From contig CM077824.1 in the NCBI GenBank assembly GCA_039720395.1, forward strand, positions 17,426,046-17,490,045: a DNA stretch of 64,000 bases, in the 5' to 3' direction. The stretch comes from Liquidambar formosana. Lineage: Eukaryota; Streptophyta; Magnoliopsida; Saxifragales; Altingiaceae. How positions within the stretch are numbered: position 1 is the stretch's first letter; each line of letters starts with the position of its first letter. A program made the position numbers and the translations under genes. The notes below the pieces were generated by a model. It saw nothing but the letters and a program-made list of their open reading frames with translations, was not told the DNA's origin and did no database searches. This document shows, one piece after another, positions 38,041 to 49,376 of the stretch.

Positions 38041-39280
38041 CTCTCTCTCTCAAACACGCACACACACACACACAAAATGCAAAAAATTAATAATAATACG
38101 GAATTAATCAATTCTATGATATGATCATATGATTTAGGAGCATAAATGGTGCCGTCTAACATAAAACATGTGATATATCAATGTGCTTGGCAATATATAG
38201 TAAAAAAGGCTCAAGAATCTGCAAAAGTTGAAAGCCGATACGAAAGTTTGGCTAGTCAACTCGCAAGAATCACAATGCCTGCCCCAAATCACGGTATGGA
38301 GGATTGAGATAATGATTTCAATGAGAAAACCATGAAATAATCATTTCAGTGAGAAAACCATATGTAATAGGTGCATCTTCAATTATATGAGGACATCTCA
38401 CTTTGTATTGTGACATGATACCAATAATAGCCAACAATAGTCTAATTTAAGAGAATCTTGCCTGAGTGGGAAAGAAATCTATAAATTATTTTTAGCTTGG
38501 TTGGATTACGAGAAAATAATTACAATTCAATACAAATTATAGCTAACTTCCTAATGAATGAGTACTAACTGTTATTATTTACCGGTTGCCCAACCAATAG
38601 TTCTATAATTACTATACCCCTAAAAATAAAATGGAAAGAAGAAAAATATTTTTATTTAAGTTTTTTTTTTCTCTTTTCAATATTAACTCCCTCCTTACAT
38701 TACATAAATAAACTATGTTAAATTCGCTCTTATAGTAACTAATCATTCATGTTAGAAAAGCTTAATCTAAAAGTGAATGCCGTTAATTATGACTCCGGTA
38801 AAGAAATCATGACACTAAATCCAATTAATTAAAGCCTCTTGATATCGGTCTTCAAGAGTCATGTTACCTCTCTCTCTCTTGTGTTTTTGTGTTGTTAAGG
38901 GATGAAAATGTTGAGAACGTGAGGATTATTTACAAATATATGTGTGTGTGTGGGGGGGGGGGGGTTAATAAAAGGCAAATTTGCAAATTAAGACTCTTTT
39001 TCTATGTAAGAATTTGGCATTTGTAAAGGTGAAATTATGAATACTTCTTTTGCTCATTAGTAATTGACTCTCTCAACCATAGGTCACTCTTTTATTAGTC
39101 TCTATAACTCTTGGTGAAGGTTATTGTCAATCAAATGAGCAAACAGGTCACTAGGTCATGCATGAATGTTGCCCTTGTGCTCTTCTTATCACAAGCTAGG
39201 GTGCACACTATGCATGTGAATGGCCCCTTGACCCGAGTTCTCTCTCACACACATACACACACAAATGATTAATTATAAGA
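38041..39280. other. intergenic
   Basis: No supported gene. A (GT)n run followed by a G-run of about 13 lies at 38940-38964, and (CA)n tracts at 38055-38075 and 39244-39262. Confidence 0.4.
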
Positions 39281-39572
39281 TCTTACCAAATATCTAGAAA
39301 TAATCCTAAGCGCGCTTCACATTTTTATTCATGTATGCATTCTGTATTGAGAGAACAAGACATGCATGAATAATAAGGACCGTAAAACAAGTCAAATTAT
39401 TTAGGTTTGACTCGATAAAAACTCAATCTTACCAAACATCTAGAAATAATCCTAAGCGCGCTTCACATTTTTATTCATGTATGCATTTTGTATTGAGAGA
39501 ACAAGACATGCATGAATAATAAGGACCGTAAAACAAGTCAAATTATTTAGGCTTAACTCAATAAAAACTCCT
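39281..39572. repeat. recent tandem duplication, 146 bp
   Basis: Two nearly identical copies start TCTTACCAAAYATCTAGAAA at 39281 and 39427 and include AAGCGCGCTTCACATTTTTA and GACATGCATGAATAATAAGG. Only a few differences are visible, so this is young. It lies about 1.6 kb upstream of the WRKY start codon. Confidence 0.9.
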
Positions 39573-39903
39573 TCCAACTTGCTTGTAAAATAAATTGGTT
39601 GGGCTCAAATCTTATTTTTGAATTCATTTATTTATTGAGCTTTACTATTCAATTGGGTTTGTCTTGTTAAGCTCATTAATTAATATTTGAAGTAATCAAA
39701 CTTCCTAAACTCCACTCGCGATTGCTTTGATAAAACTAAGTTCAAACTCCCTTGGTTTTTTGAGTATTTAATGCCTAATAGTATCTCCCTTTAATTGGGG
39801 TGGGAAGGGACATTATTAAAGATTAAGGACATATGGGTGCTCTGATTAGGGAAGAAAAAATGGTAAGGGTGCCCAAAGCAGTAGTGCCCTCAAGAAATAA
39901 TGT

Positions 39904-40133
39904 TTGACCAATATTTTTTTTTGGAGTTATGAAACCGAAAAGTCGCCACAAAATTCGGGTGGTAACGGTGATGACGTGCAGGACCATCAGCAAGACATAC
40001 GCGTGGCTAAACAATAGAATAACTCCCACGTGCCACAGCTCTTGTCGGCTACGGTCAAAAGCCGGTGCCAAAACCCTCAACACGTGTAAGCCTAACCCCA
40101 CCAAAAGAAAACCGCAAGCGGGAAACATTGACC
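39904..40133. promoter_or_regulatory. cluster of W-box, G-box and CGCG-box motifs upstream of the WRKY gene
   Basis: Within 230 bp there are three W-boxes: TTGACC at 39904 and 40128, and GGTCAA at 40053, which is TTGACC on minus. Two G-boxes CACGTG lie at 40027 and 40081, a TGACG motif at 39972, and a CAMTA-type ACGCGT at 39999. The segment is clearly more GC-rich than its surroundings and lies 1.0-1.2 kb upstream of the ATG. W-boxes are known targets of WRKY factors and G-boxes of bZIP/bHLH factors. That they act on this gene is inference. Confidence 0.55.
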
Positions 40134-40556
40134 ATGACTTGTGTTTGTCACTGCCTACAACCGGTGGTCGTCGCTGACTCATTGCCAGCTTCTTGCTCAA
40201 TTGCTCTGTCTCACGAAAAAAACACCCATCACATATCTCTCTCATATCTTTTTTTTTTTTTTTCAATTATTAATTTTTTTTTTTTTAAAGCAATCAAAAG
40301 CATCATGTAGTTTTCACCCTCACTCTAAGATAAATTTTCAAACCTAATTTTTTAATAAAAGAGAGTCTAGATTCGAAACCCATCATTCACTTTTTAATTA
40401 CAAACTCATCATTCACTTTCAGATTAGAAAGATATCTTGTAGATTGTAAGACTGATATGTCTAAGATAGGTAATAAGACTGATTGTCTATATCTGAAATA
40501 TTTACTCTTTCTATGGAATTAACTTCTCATCTCTTTTAACACCCCCCAACCCCCCC

Positions 40557-40585
40557 CCCCAAAAAAAAAAAAAAAAAAAAAAAAA
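40557..40585. repeat. C-run then A-run
   Basis: A run of C (about 40550-40560) is followed by an A-run to 40585. It is a low-complexity spacer between the motif cluster and the leader of the WRKY gene. Confidence 0.8.
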
Positions 40586-40907
40586 GACTACTCTCACTCC
40601 AAATAGAAGGCATCACACACTTCAGTTTAATTTCATCATTTATTTTGATAGATTGATAGAACATGAATTAATTAATTTTGAGTTGCGTGTGATTCGTAAA
40701 TGATGTCATATTTAATCAAAATTCATAACAAAGAAAGAGATTGTGATGACTAGTAGTTAACCCTAATAGACCTCTGCCATGAAAACAACCCAAATAAATT
40801 TAGGAAAGCTCTTTCCTCCCTCTCTCTCTCTCTCTCTCTCTCTCCAAAAAGCAGAATAGAAACCTAAAGCTAAACACACACTCTCTCTCTCTCTCTCTTT
40901 CTCTCTC

Positions 40908-40968
40908 TCATATAAGCAAAGCAAAGATCTAAAATAAGCTCTCCCAGAATTTTTTTTATCTTGTGTTG

Positions 40969-41007
<39 letters not shown>

Positions 41008-41063
41008 AAGCAAAGCAAAGATCTAAAATAAAGCTCTCCCAGAATTTTTTTTATCTTGTGTTG

Positions 41064-41101
<38 letters not shown>
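40908..41101 (+). repeat. 94-bp tandem duplication with CT tracts in the WRKY leader
   Basis: The unit (AAGCAAAGCAAAGATCTAAA, then GCTCTCCCAGAATTTTTTTT, then TTGTGTTGCCCTC and a (CT)n tract) occurs at 40908 and again at 41002. The first copy starts CATATAAG, a possible TATA box. In the second copy this reads CATAGAAG and is lost. The last CT tract ends three bases before the ATG at 41105. Pyrimidine-rich leaders are common in plant genes; here the tract lengths are likely to vary between individuals. Confidence 0.8.
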
Positions 41102-41103
<2 letters not shown>

Positions 41104-41104
41104 C

Positions 41105-41654
41105 ATGTCTGATGAAAATAAGGATCCATACCACTACAATCCTTTCTTCCATGAAAACCCGGGAATCGGAGGGACTAGCAGCTTTCCATTCTTTCGTGAT
41201 AACCCTCCGATGTACAATCAGATGGCTCCTTCACAAAACCCACATGGGTTTGATCCCTCTAATTACATGAGCTTCACTGACTGCTTGCATGGCTCTATGG
41301 ACTACAACACCCTATCAAGAGCTTTTGACATGTCTTGTTCATCCTCTGAAGTAATTTCTCCGGTTGAGGAAGGTTTGAAGAAGGGCAGTACTATGGGAGA
41401 ATCAATAGGCACTACAAGTGAGAATCCTTTGACGCCGAATTCCTCAGTGTCGTCTTCTTCTACGGAGGCAGCAGCCGAAGAGGATTCTGGGAAGAGTAAG
41501 AAAGATCTGAAGCCAAAAGGGTGTGAAGAAGATGGAGATGAAAAGTCTAAGAAAGTGTAGGTTTTTTTCTTTTGGTTCTTGCTTGTAGATTCATGGTAAT
41601 TAAAGATTACACGCTTTTAGGAACTTTCCTCTTGGCTTGGTATACATCAATACA

Positions 41655-41686
<32 letters not shown>

Positions 41687-43350
41687 GATAGTTTTTCTCA
41701 AGGTAGACTCACAAAAGTCTTCAATAACTAATGCAGTGTTTGCAACATTTTTCCATTGTATTAGTTTCTAAATTATTTTATTAATGAAACTTTCAATCTT
41801 TTTAACAAGAGAAAAGGGGTGTTTTTCCTTCCCTTTTTCTTTCTTGTCGACTTCTTAGATTTGTAGAATTCTTCCCATTTTTCATTTTTCATGGTTGAAT
41901 GCAATAAAAGTTTCTAGTGATCTAAGTCAGTTGTCATTTCATGAGCATTATTTCTGGCTAGCTATCTAGTGGGAAATTAACTTGTAAAGTTGATATTTCA
42001 GGAGTAAACCTAAAAAGAAAGGAGAGAAACGACAAAGGGAGCCGAGATTCGCCTTCATGACTAAGAGTGAGATAGATCATCTTGAAGACGGATACAGATG
42101 GAGAAAATATGGACAGAAAGCAGTCAAGAATAGTCCTTTTCCAAGGTTGTTTTGTTCAATTCCTTGAAAATATGCATACACTATACACCCAAATTCAAAG
42201 AAAAATACTCTGCTAGCTATTCAACCGTCTGATTGAAATTTTCTGCATATATAGTATATATGCTTTGTTGAAATGAACATAAACTACTACTATACAAAAT
42301 CAGCAAACTAGCTTTGATGCAACCTGAGTTTTCATTATCCTGGATCATGTTTAAAATTCTCATTTAAACTGATAAAAATTATAACAAGCTAGCTAGTACA
42401 AACAGCACTAAGACATTAATACTGCTCTTAATTATAACCCTAATTGCACCATGTATAAATTGTTTTTAAACCCTAGTCATTACATTCCAAAAATTTATTT
42501 TCTTGTTTCACGATACGGAATTTAATTCAGAGTTGAACCAATGATGAATACGTACAATGCATAGAGGAACTATGTAATTGTTCATACCCTTCTCAAAGAA
42601 ATTATTCCATGTGCTCGGCGGCACAAATGTGTCCCGTCTTACATTCACCTGTCACATAATTAGCACATGATTCACGATATGGGATTTAATTCAAAGTTGA
42701 ACCAATGATGAATACGTACAACGCATAGAGGAAATGTGTAATTGTTCATCCCCTTCTCAAATTATTCCATGTGCTCAACATAATGTGTGCCGTCTTACAT
42801 TCACTTGTCATGTGATTAGCACATGATAGGTGAAATGTGATCAAAGGATGGAGGGCAGGCACAGTAATCCTGGCACATGGAATAAATTTTCCCTCCACAC
42901 CCCCCTTCCCCCTCTCTCTCTTTGCCATTAATAAGAAATATATATGTAATCTGATCATGACCCTTTGCATGATTGGTTTGTCACTGCAGAAGTTATTACA
43001 GATGCACCAGTCAGAAGTGCGGTGTGAAGAAGCGTGTGGAGAGATCATTTCAAGATCCAACAATTGTGATCACTACATATGAAGGGCAGCATAACCACCA
43101 GTGTCCAGCGACACTCCGAGGCAATGCTGCTGGAATGTTGTCACCTTCCCTTTTTGCATCATCGGCAGGGCCCAGTTTTCCCCATGAGCTCCTAGCTCAC
43201 ATGTTTCCCTCAAATAACCAAGCAGCTGATCCAAGCTCCATCTACTATCAAACCCTCACTTCTCAGCAGCAGCAGCACCTCCAACTTCCTCATGAATATG
43301 GCCTGCTGCAAGATATTGTTCCCTCATTCATGCAGAAAAGGGAGCCATGA
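41105..43350 (+). CDS. WRKY transcription factor, group IIc (WRKY8/28/71 type)
   Basis: Nuclear DNA-binding factor expected to bind W-boxes (TTGACC/T). The three exons 41105-41556, 42002-42145 and 42990-43350 sum to 957 nt and encode 318 aa. Both introns have GT and AG ends. Residues 184-190 are WRKYGQK; the zinc ligands are Cys204, Cys209, His233 and His235, giving C-X4-C-X23-H-X-H, typical of group IIc. Intron 2 splits the Arg199 codon after the residues NSPFP, the conserved intron position of this family. A basic Lys-rich stretch (about 146-163) may be the nuclear signal. The N-terminal SFTDCL and SSSEV motifs and the C-terminal [11 protein letters not shown] match Arabidopsis WRKY28/71. 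Phe197 replaces the commoner Tyr. This subfamily is linked to stress, senescence and branching or flowering control; the role here is not shown. The start is the first ATG after the CT tract. Confidence 0.95.
42507..42830. repeat. 164-bp tandem duplication inside WRKY intron 2
   Basis: Copy 1 starts TTCACGATACGGAATTTAAT at 42507 and copy 2 TTCACGATATGGGATTTAAT at 42671. Both include GTTGAACCAATGATGAATAC, TTATTCCATGTGCTC and GTCTTACATTCAC. Copies differ at several places and by small gaps. The duplication makes up about 40% of the 844-bp intron. Confidence 0.88.
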
Positions 43351-43900
43351 CCTCTCGCTCTCTCTCTCTCTCTTCATCAATGTGCTTGTTCTGAATATAT
43401 AGATGACTAATACCAGTATGGCCCATATATAGAGCATTGAATGCATATTTCTGACTTCTTGGAGTGCAAATATTCTTCTTCTTGGTCTTACAAAAACCCA
43501 CTTCAAGTCTTTGTCAAAAAGTGAATGGCTGTGTTTCCCTGGAAGGAATGGCTGTCTGCTTGACATTGCCAACTTGGGAATTGAGGTCTCGAATGGGAGG
43601 AGATGGGGCTGATAGGTATGCCAAGATTAGATCGAGCTTATCTTTTTGTTGAGGACTATTCTAGCTAGCTTTGGTACAAATGTAATCAATATGATGCATG
43701 GTTGTTTGATCATTGTATGAAGAAGTGTTAATTGCAATTAATATTGGGGATGGGAAAGTCAATGAATAGTTGGGTTTTTGTTTGGAAAAATCTAGAGATT
43801 AAGAGATAAACTTGGGATTTATATATATAAAGGAAAAATGAATGGCTGGAGTATAATCATCATATATTATAATTGGATTATGACTTTATAAGATTTGTTT
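43351..43900 (+). other. 3' flank of the WRKY gene
   Basis: This is the likely 3' UTR, beginning with (CT)n at 43356-43372. T/G-rich stretches and AATTAATATT at about 43736 could serve in 3' end formation, but no single poly-A signal stands out. ORFs on either strand here have no family features. Confidence 0.45.
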
Positions 43901-46900
43901 CAAATTTAGTTTGACTACCTTTTTCCATTGAATGCCCTCACAAACATATTTTGATTCTTGATAATTTGGCCATGTGACTCGTAGAAATCAATTCAGTCAC
44001 AAAAATGATTCATTATGATTCAGTGGAAATCATGTCACCTTCTTTATAGCTTAGAATTTGGCTTTTTAAATCTTTTTTTTTTTTTAATTGACTTTGACTT
44101 TCAATTACTATTGTTATTTTTGGTACCAAACTTCTAAATTATTTTATATGCTTGTAAATGCTATTTTTTGTGGCCGAGAGGAGTAAGAATGAATTATGTA
44201 AAGCTGCCACATCAGTAGTGTGTCAGTCTCTTACTGTTGGATCTAAAATATATATAAGCATATTGATCATAAATTTTTTCTTCAATTATTTTTCTTTAAT
44301 AACATGGCTATTGATGTGACATGAATATAAAAAACATAGAAAAGCATTTGTCGATGTGGCTATTGAAATAACTAGTTGTTGCCACATCATTACAGAAAGA
44401 AATTAAAAATATATAACAGTACTCTTTTATTTTAGTGTCATGCATCGCTAATTATTATCCTAATAATGTGGCTATGGGTAAATTAGTATGTGGAATTTTT
44501 TAGCCACATCAATCATTAGGGAAAATTAGGGAAATATTTTTGGATCAATAGCATTTTCCTTTTATCTTAAGATGAGCAGTTTTGAGCTAGAATAAAAAAA
44601 GGTCATTACCCAAAGTTGATCCCGCCTGAGCGGGGTCAGAAGGGCAAGCTTTCCACACCTTCAATATGTCATGAGTGGCCACTCTCAAGACTCAAAGTAC
44701 TTGTGAATATTATGATAAATGTTGTGCTATTATTAAGGCATCTAGCTAGAAGATTAGGGGTGTTCAAATCCATTTTCTGCATTTTAGTAACTGTGAGTTG
44801 AAATGAACATTTTTTTTCTTTAAAAAGGTAAGCCATTTTGCAAATACACAACATGAAAAGCAACATTTCAAGAATTCAGGAAATCACAGTGGAAATGAAA
44901 TGGCTCATTTTAGCATCGAATTCAAACGCCAAAATCACACTTTAGAGGGTAGATCAAAGGGGGATTCAATGCAAAATATTGGACTCAATATCCCCTCCAA
45001 TGGCAAGGAAAAAAGGTAGAAGATATCACTCTAGATCTCACTCAATATTGATCTAGCCCACGAACGTTGAATGTTTCCAAATCAAGTCGATTTGTTCTGT
45101 CTGAGGCAGTCATTCAAATCCATCCAATTAGTCTAGAGTTCCTGTAAGATTGGTATCAATGGTGAAGGAGCGATTTCCTAGGGTTTAAGTGTGCATGCAT
45201 GGCTTCTGGAACATTGTCAACCCTAACTGTAAAGAGTCTAGCAACTCGCAAGGCGTTTTCTTTTATAACACCTCATCATGTTGCAAGTTTTTCAAAGAAT
45301 ATTACCCAAATTTTCTTCTTTGCACCCAACAAAATTTGGTATTGCGTACCTAGTTCATATTGGTCAAGGAAAATGTGGGTTAATGATAAATTCATGTAGG
45401 ACTATTGATCTTCCAACTTCCTCTAATTTGGATTAATTACTCTAGAAGGAGTCAAAACTAATTATAATGTGTCTAAGGTTGTATTTGTTAATTTATGTAT
45501 AAGAAGAATGACTGGTGTAGGAAACTCTTAATCAAGCATGATCAAATCTATTCTGTATTGTTTGTTTGACCTTGTATGCCCCTATTTCAATTCATTATAT
45601 ACCTAAATCACTTGATTTTTTATTGCACCAACCTTAAATGCACTCCATCATTTGCACAGCGTGGACGTTTAACTCTTGAACATATAATAAGAAAGTATGA
45701 AGTTTTATTTTAAACCGAACTTTGCCATGCCAATGAAAAATGAAATGACTCGATTACCAATCTTTCCTGAATGAAATTATAAGGTGCAAACCCTATCCAT
45801 TGATAAATCCCTTTGTTAAGTTTGGGCTTTGGAGTAAATCCTTCAATTAGCCCTCATGTTCTCTATGGAGTTTGCTGGTGATACCCCCATTGTTTTCTTG
45901 TCCAACTCTTAACCCTTAAACACACATTTTTCAGTGCTCATGGATCGGTTTGGGTCGGATTCGGGGTTCATCCACAATCTGCCCACATACTATTGGGTGA
46001 ATGGAATTTTCACCCACTTCCGCCCACATAATCAGGTGGTTTTAATCCGCTCAACACATCGGATTGATGGGTGGATTGTGGGTGGGATGCTGGATTTAGT
46101 GAGATGATTTTGAACAAATTAGAACACCATCAATTGTTCTCAGCAAGCTAGTGGGTTGATGGATTTGGGGTTCACCTCTAACTTAGCAAATGCTATATAC
46201 ATAGTTTCATACACATATATGAGATAGAACTCAGGGAGAGAGTCTAAAAGGTTGGTTTGGGGGAAGAGAAATGAAGCAAAAAGAACATAAAAAATCCCCA
46301 GAACTGAAATCATATCGGAGAGCCACCATGAAAGCTGTAAAAAATTTCACACACACACACATATATATATATATGGAGAGAGAGAGAGAGAGAGAGAGAG
46401 AATAAAAAACAAAGATGAATAGATCTTAAAAAAAAAAAAAAAAAAAGAAGTTTTTTTTTTTTTTCCTTTCTGAAAAGTGAAACAGAAGCTCTCTCTTCAA
46501 CAAAGCTTAAAAGGTAAGAACCAAATAAAAAATAAAACAAGCTTGAAAGGTAGGAGAAGAGCAACCCCTTCATAACAAAATGAGATAAGCTTCCTTCTTG
46601 TTGCAAATATTTGGAGGTAAGCTTTAGATGTTCAGGCTCCAACTTCATACAAGGTGGCCATGTGTCGATTATAATCTCAAGCATCAAATGAAATGTCGAA
46701 ATGTGGCCTAACTTATCAAATATTTAAACTTATGCAGGCGGGCGGGTTTCCATTGGGTTTTCAATTGCTAAACCGTCAACTGCCCCGCGAACAAATTAAA
46801 AAAAATTAAACCTTAACCCACTATCCACCCATCCTACATTTAAAACTGCCCGTACGTATAATTGTGGATTGGTTCAGATTGGGCGGATGCACTGGGTTTC

Positions 46901-47150
46901 GTGGGCAAATGAGCACCCCTACTTTTTTTGGTATCGGCATCATGCAACATAATAAAATTTTCTAAAAGTTTAAATGTCCTCGTACTTTTAGGGACCATAG
47001 AGTCCTTATTTAAGTAATATTTGTTCATAAATACTTATGAAAAAGATTAGAATAAAGTTTGCTTTAAGAAAAATTGAACACAAACGATGAGCACAAATAT
47101 GGAGAAGAAGTATTTCTGTCTCATATATTGATGCAACATAAGAAATTTTT

Positions 47151-47185
<35 letters not shown>

Positions 47186-47820
47186 TACTCAGAGAACTAT
47201 ATGAATGACCAATTGACCAGGATATCCATCAAGTGTTTCCAAAATGAATAGGTAGTCATTGATTTTCAATACAATGCATTTGGGCCCTTTCTGTCAAATC
47301 CATCCTACGTAAATGAAAATTTATTGATTTGATTCATGGGAAGATTTAAAGTTTAAACGCCTCATCAATCTCTCAACACAAAATTTCCTTTTTTTTTTTT
47401 TTTTTTTTTTTCTTCTTTTTGGAGCCTTTTAACGGCTCACACTACTTCTTGGGCCAAAAAATATGTCAACCAAATTTGATTTAGAAGAGCAAGGCAATCG
47501 TGATGGGGAAGAGTGAGGCAATCACAAGGGTACCCTCATTGCCCTACTATGAGCTAGGTCTCTTTTTCAATTTGCAATTTTACTGCATAGAGACGCACAC
47601 ACCATGCTAGGCAGAGACGGAACCAGGATTTTATCTCAGGGGTGGCCAAAGTATGAATAATAAAAATTTTACCTTTCAAGTATGAAAACTATCCTAAGAT
47701 TCAAGATTAAATATATTAATACATTGAATGGAAAGTAAATGACTTGACCTTACTTATATTTCTCTAAAACCATGACAAAAAACCAAAAAAAAAAAAACAA
47801 ACAAACAAACAAACAAAAAC

Positions 47821-47851
<31 letters not shown>

Positions 47852-48062
47852 GATCGAAGAACATTAGCAATAAATTTGAAGCAGGGTTTAAAAAAAATAA
47901 ATAAAAGATTAAAAATAAAAATAAAAAAAACCAAAAAAGTGTACCTTAATATGTAGAAATTGAGCAATGATTTTCTCCGGTAAGATATTTTCCACCAACT
48001 GTTACCCTCTAATATGCTCAATGATTTTATTTGACAGAAATCTAGGGTAAATCTAATATTAC

Positions 48063-48095
<33 letters not shown>

Positions 48096-48685
48096 TAATA
48101 CGATCGATAGGAGAAGGTGTTTGTTTTTTATTAATTATTTTAGATATTTTACCTTTTGTATATATTAATTCTAGCTTTTTATCCTTGGGTATAAGTTGCC
48201 TATTTGACTTTTAAGAGATCATGTGAGGAACCATTGTGCTGATTGGGAGGGACCATTCCTAGATTGTGTCTAAAAAACTGAAACTATTAAATTACGTTTT
48301 GGTGATCATTTAGCAATATAATACCAAAACCAAATCCATTAAATTCCCTTTGTGCTCAAGAGGTTAAGACCATCTGCATGTGTAATTCTTCATATTTATT
48401 AGATATACTCCAATCAAATCATCAAAGTGGTAAAGGTGAAAAATGTCAGGTAGTTAAGGGTTCAAGTCTCAAGAGCAGTAATATGATGTGTATTTGTCTT
48501 TTGATGGTCCTACTCATACATCAAAGCCACTAACCACCTAGTAGAGTCACTAGGCTAGGGCTTTAGTTGCCTCCCTTCTACCATTTGTTATTATCAAAAA
48601 AGATTTAGCCTAATTAGGTGTTTGGGCCTTAAAGTCAAACCACTTTGTTCTAGCCCCAAAGCTCTACGCCTTTTCAAAAAGCGAA
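43901..48685. other. intergenic, repeats only
   Basis: No gene is supported. GGGTGGATTGTGGGTGGGA-like and GATTGGGCGGATGC-like GC-richer patches near 45950-46170 and 46730-46920 are partly inverted to each other and probably belong to a decayed repeat around a CA/TA/GA microsatellite block (46350-46402). A (TA)n run is at 47154-47182, an AAG run at 47830-47853, and a 31-nt A-run at 48061-48091. A B-box-like GGTTCAAGTCTC at 48469 hints at another SINE remnant. Confidence 0.4.
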
Positions 48686-49075
48686 AGGCTATTGCAATCC
48701 ACCTTTTTTAACATACATTCCCCATCCTTCAGGTTTTTAAGGTTTTATGCAAAATATAGAAGGTTTTTACAAAAATCGGCCACGTAGTCAATTATAAAAT
48801 ATCATTGTGAACAACTTTGTAGAATAAAGTTTTTTTTAAAATCTATCGTTTAAGTAGAATTTTTAGTCAATTATAGCCTTTATTTCATTTTTTGCCAAAA
48901 AGTCTACTTAACAATAAATTTTGGAAAAACTTTTTTCTGCAAAGTTGTTCAAAATTATGTTTTCTAGTGAACAGCGCAGTCAATTTTTGTAAAAACCTTT
49001 TATATTTTGCATAAAATCTTAAAATCCAAAACAAAAGAAGGGTTTGATAAAAAAAATATGGGATTGCAATAGCCG
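48686..49075. mobile_element. MITE of the GGCTATTGC family
   Basis: The ends AGGCTATTGCAATCC and GGATTGCAATAGCC are inverted and the interior forms a long stem (AAAAGTCTACTTAACAATAA against ATCGTTTAAGTAGAATTTTT). The core is the same as in 35488-35897. The flanks TTTCAAAAA and TTCTAGAAA share six of nine positions, a possible decayed 9-bp duplication. Confidence 0.75.
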
Positions 49076-49376
49076 TTTCCTTCTAGAAACAAATATTTCA
49101 GCAGGATATTTAAGTTGGGCTGGAAGCTCAGGCCCAAATTTGTGGGCCGGGCTAGGGATAAAATCAGCGTAACCTACCCAGTTTGAGTTGCATCTCTGAA
49201 AATAAGTGAGGAATTAAAAACCAACCAAGACCGGTCAAACCGAGCTGGTTTGTCACTTCTTGGTTGGGTTTCTTACACATTTTGGGCTGTTAGGTTTCAA
49301 TTTTCATTTTTTTTTTTCCGGTGTCAGTTTAGGGGACCAATTAAATAAATAGGACCGATTTAATATCTTATATACA

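Noticed and set aside
39823..40266. 147-codon ORF on minus upstream of the WRKY gene
   Set aside because: No recognised domain; it overlaps three other ORFs on the opposite strand and the motif cluster. The open frame is explained by locally higher GC. A hydrophobic middle part is visible, so a transcript would reopen the question.
44616..45399. Short ORFs (61-66 codons) downstream of the WRKY gene
   Set aside because: No conserved motif, no splice-linked neighbours, and shadow frames on the other strand.
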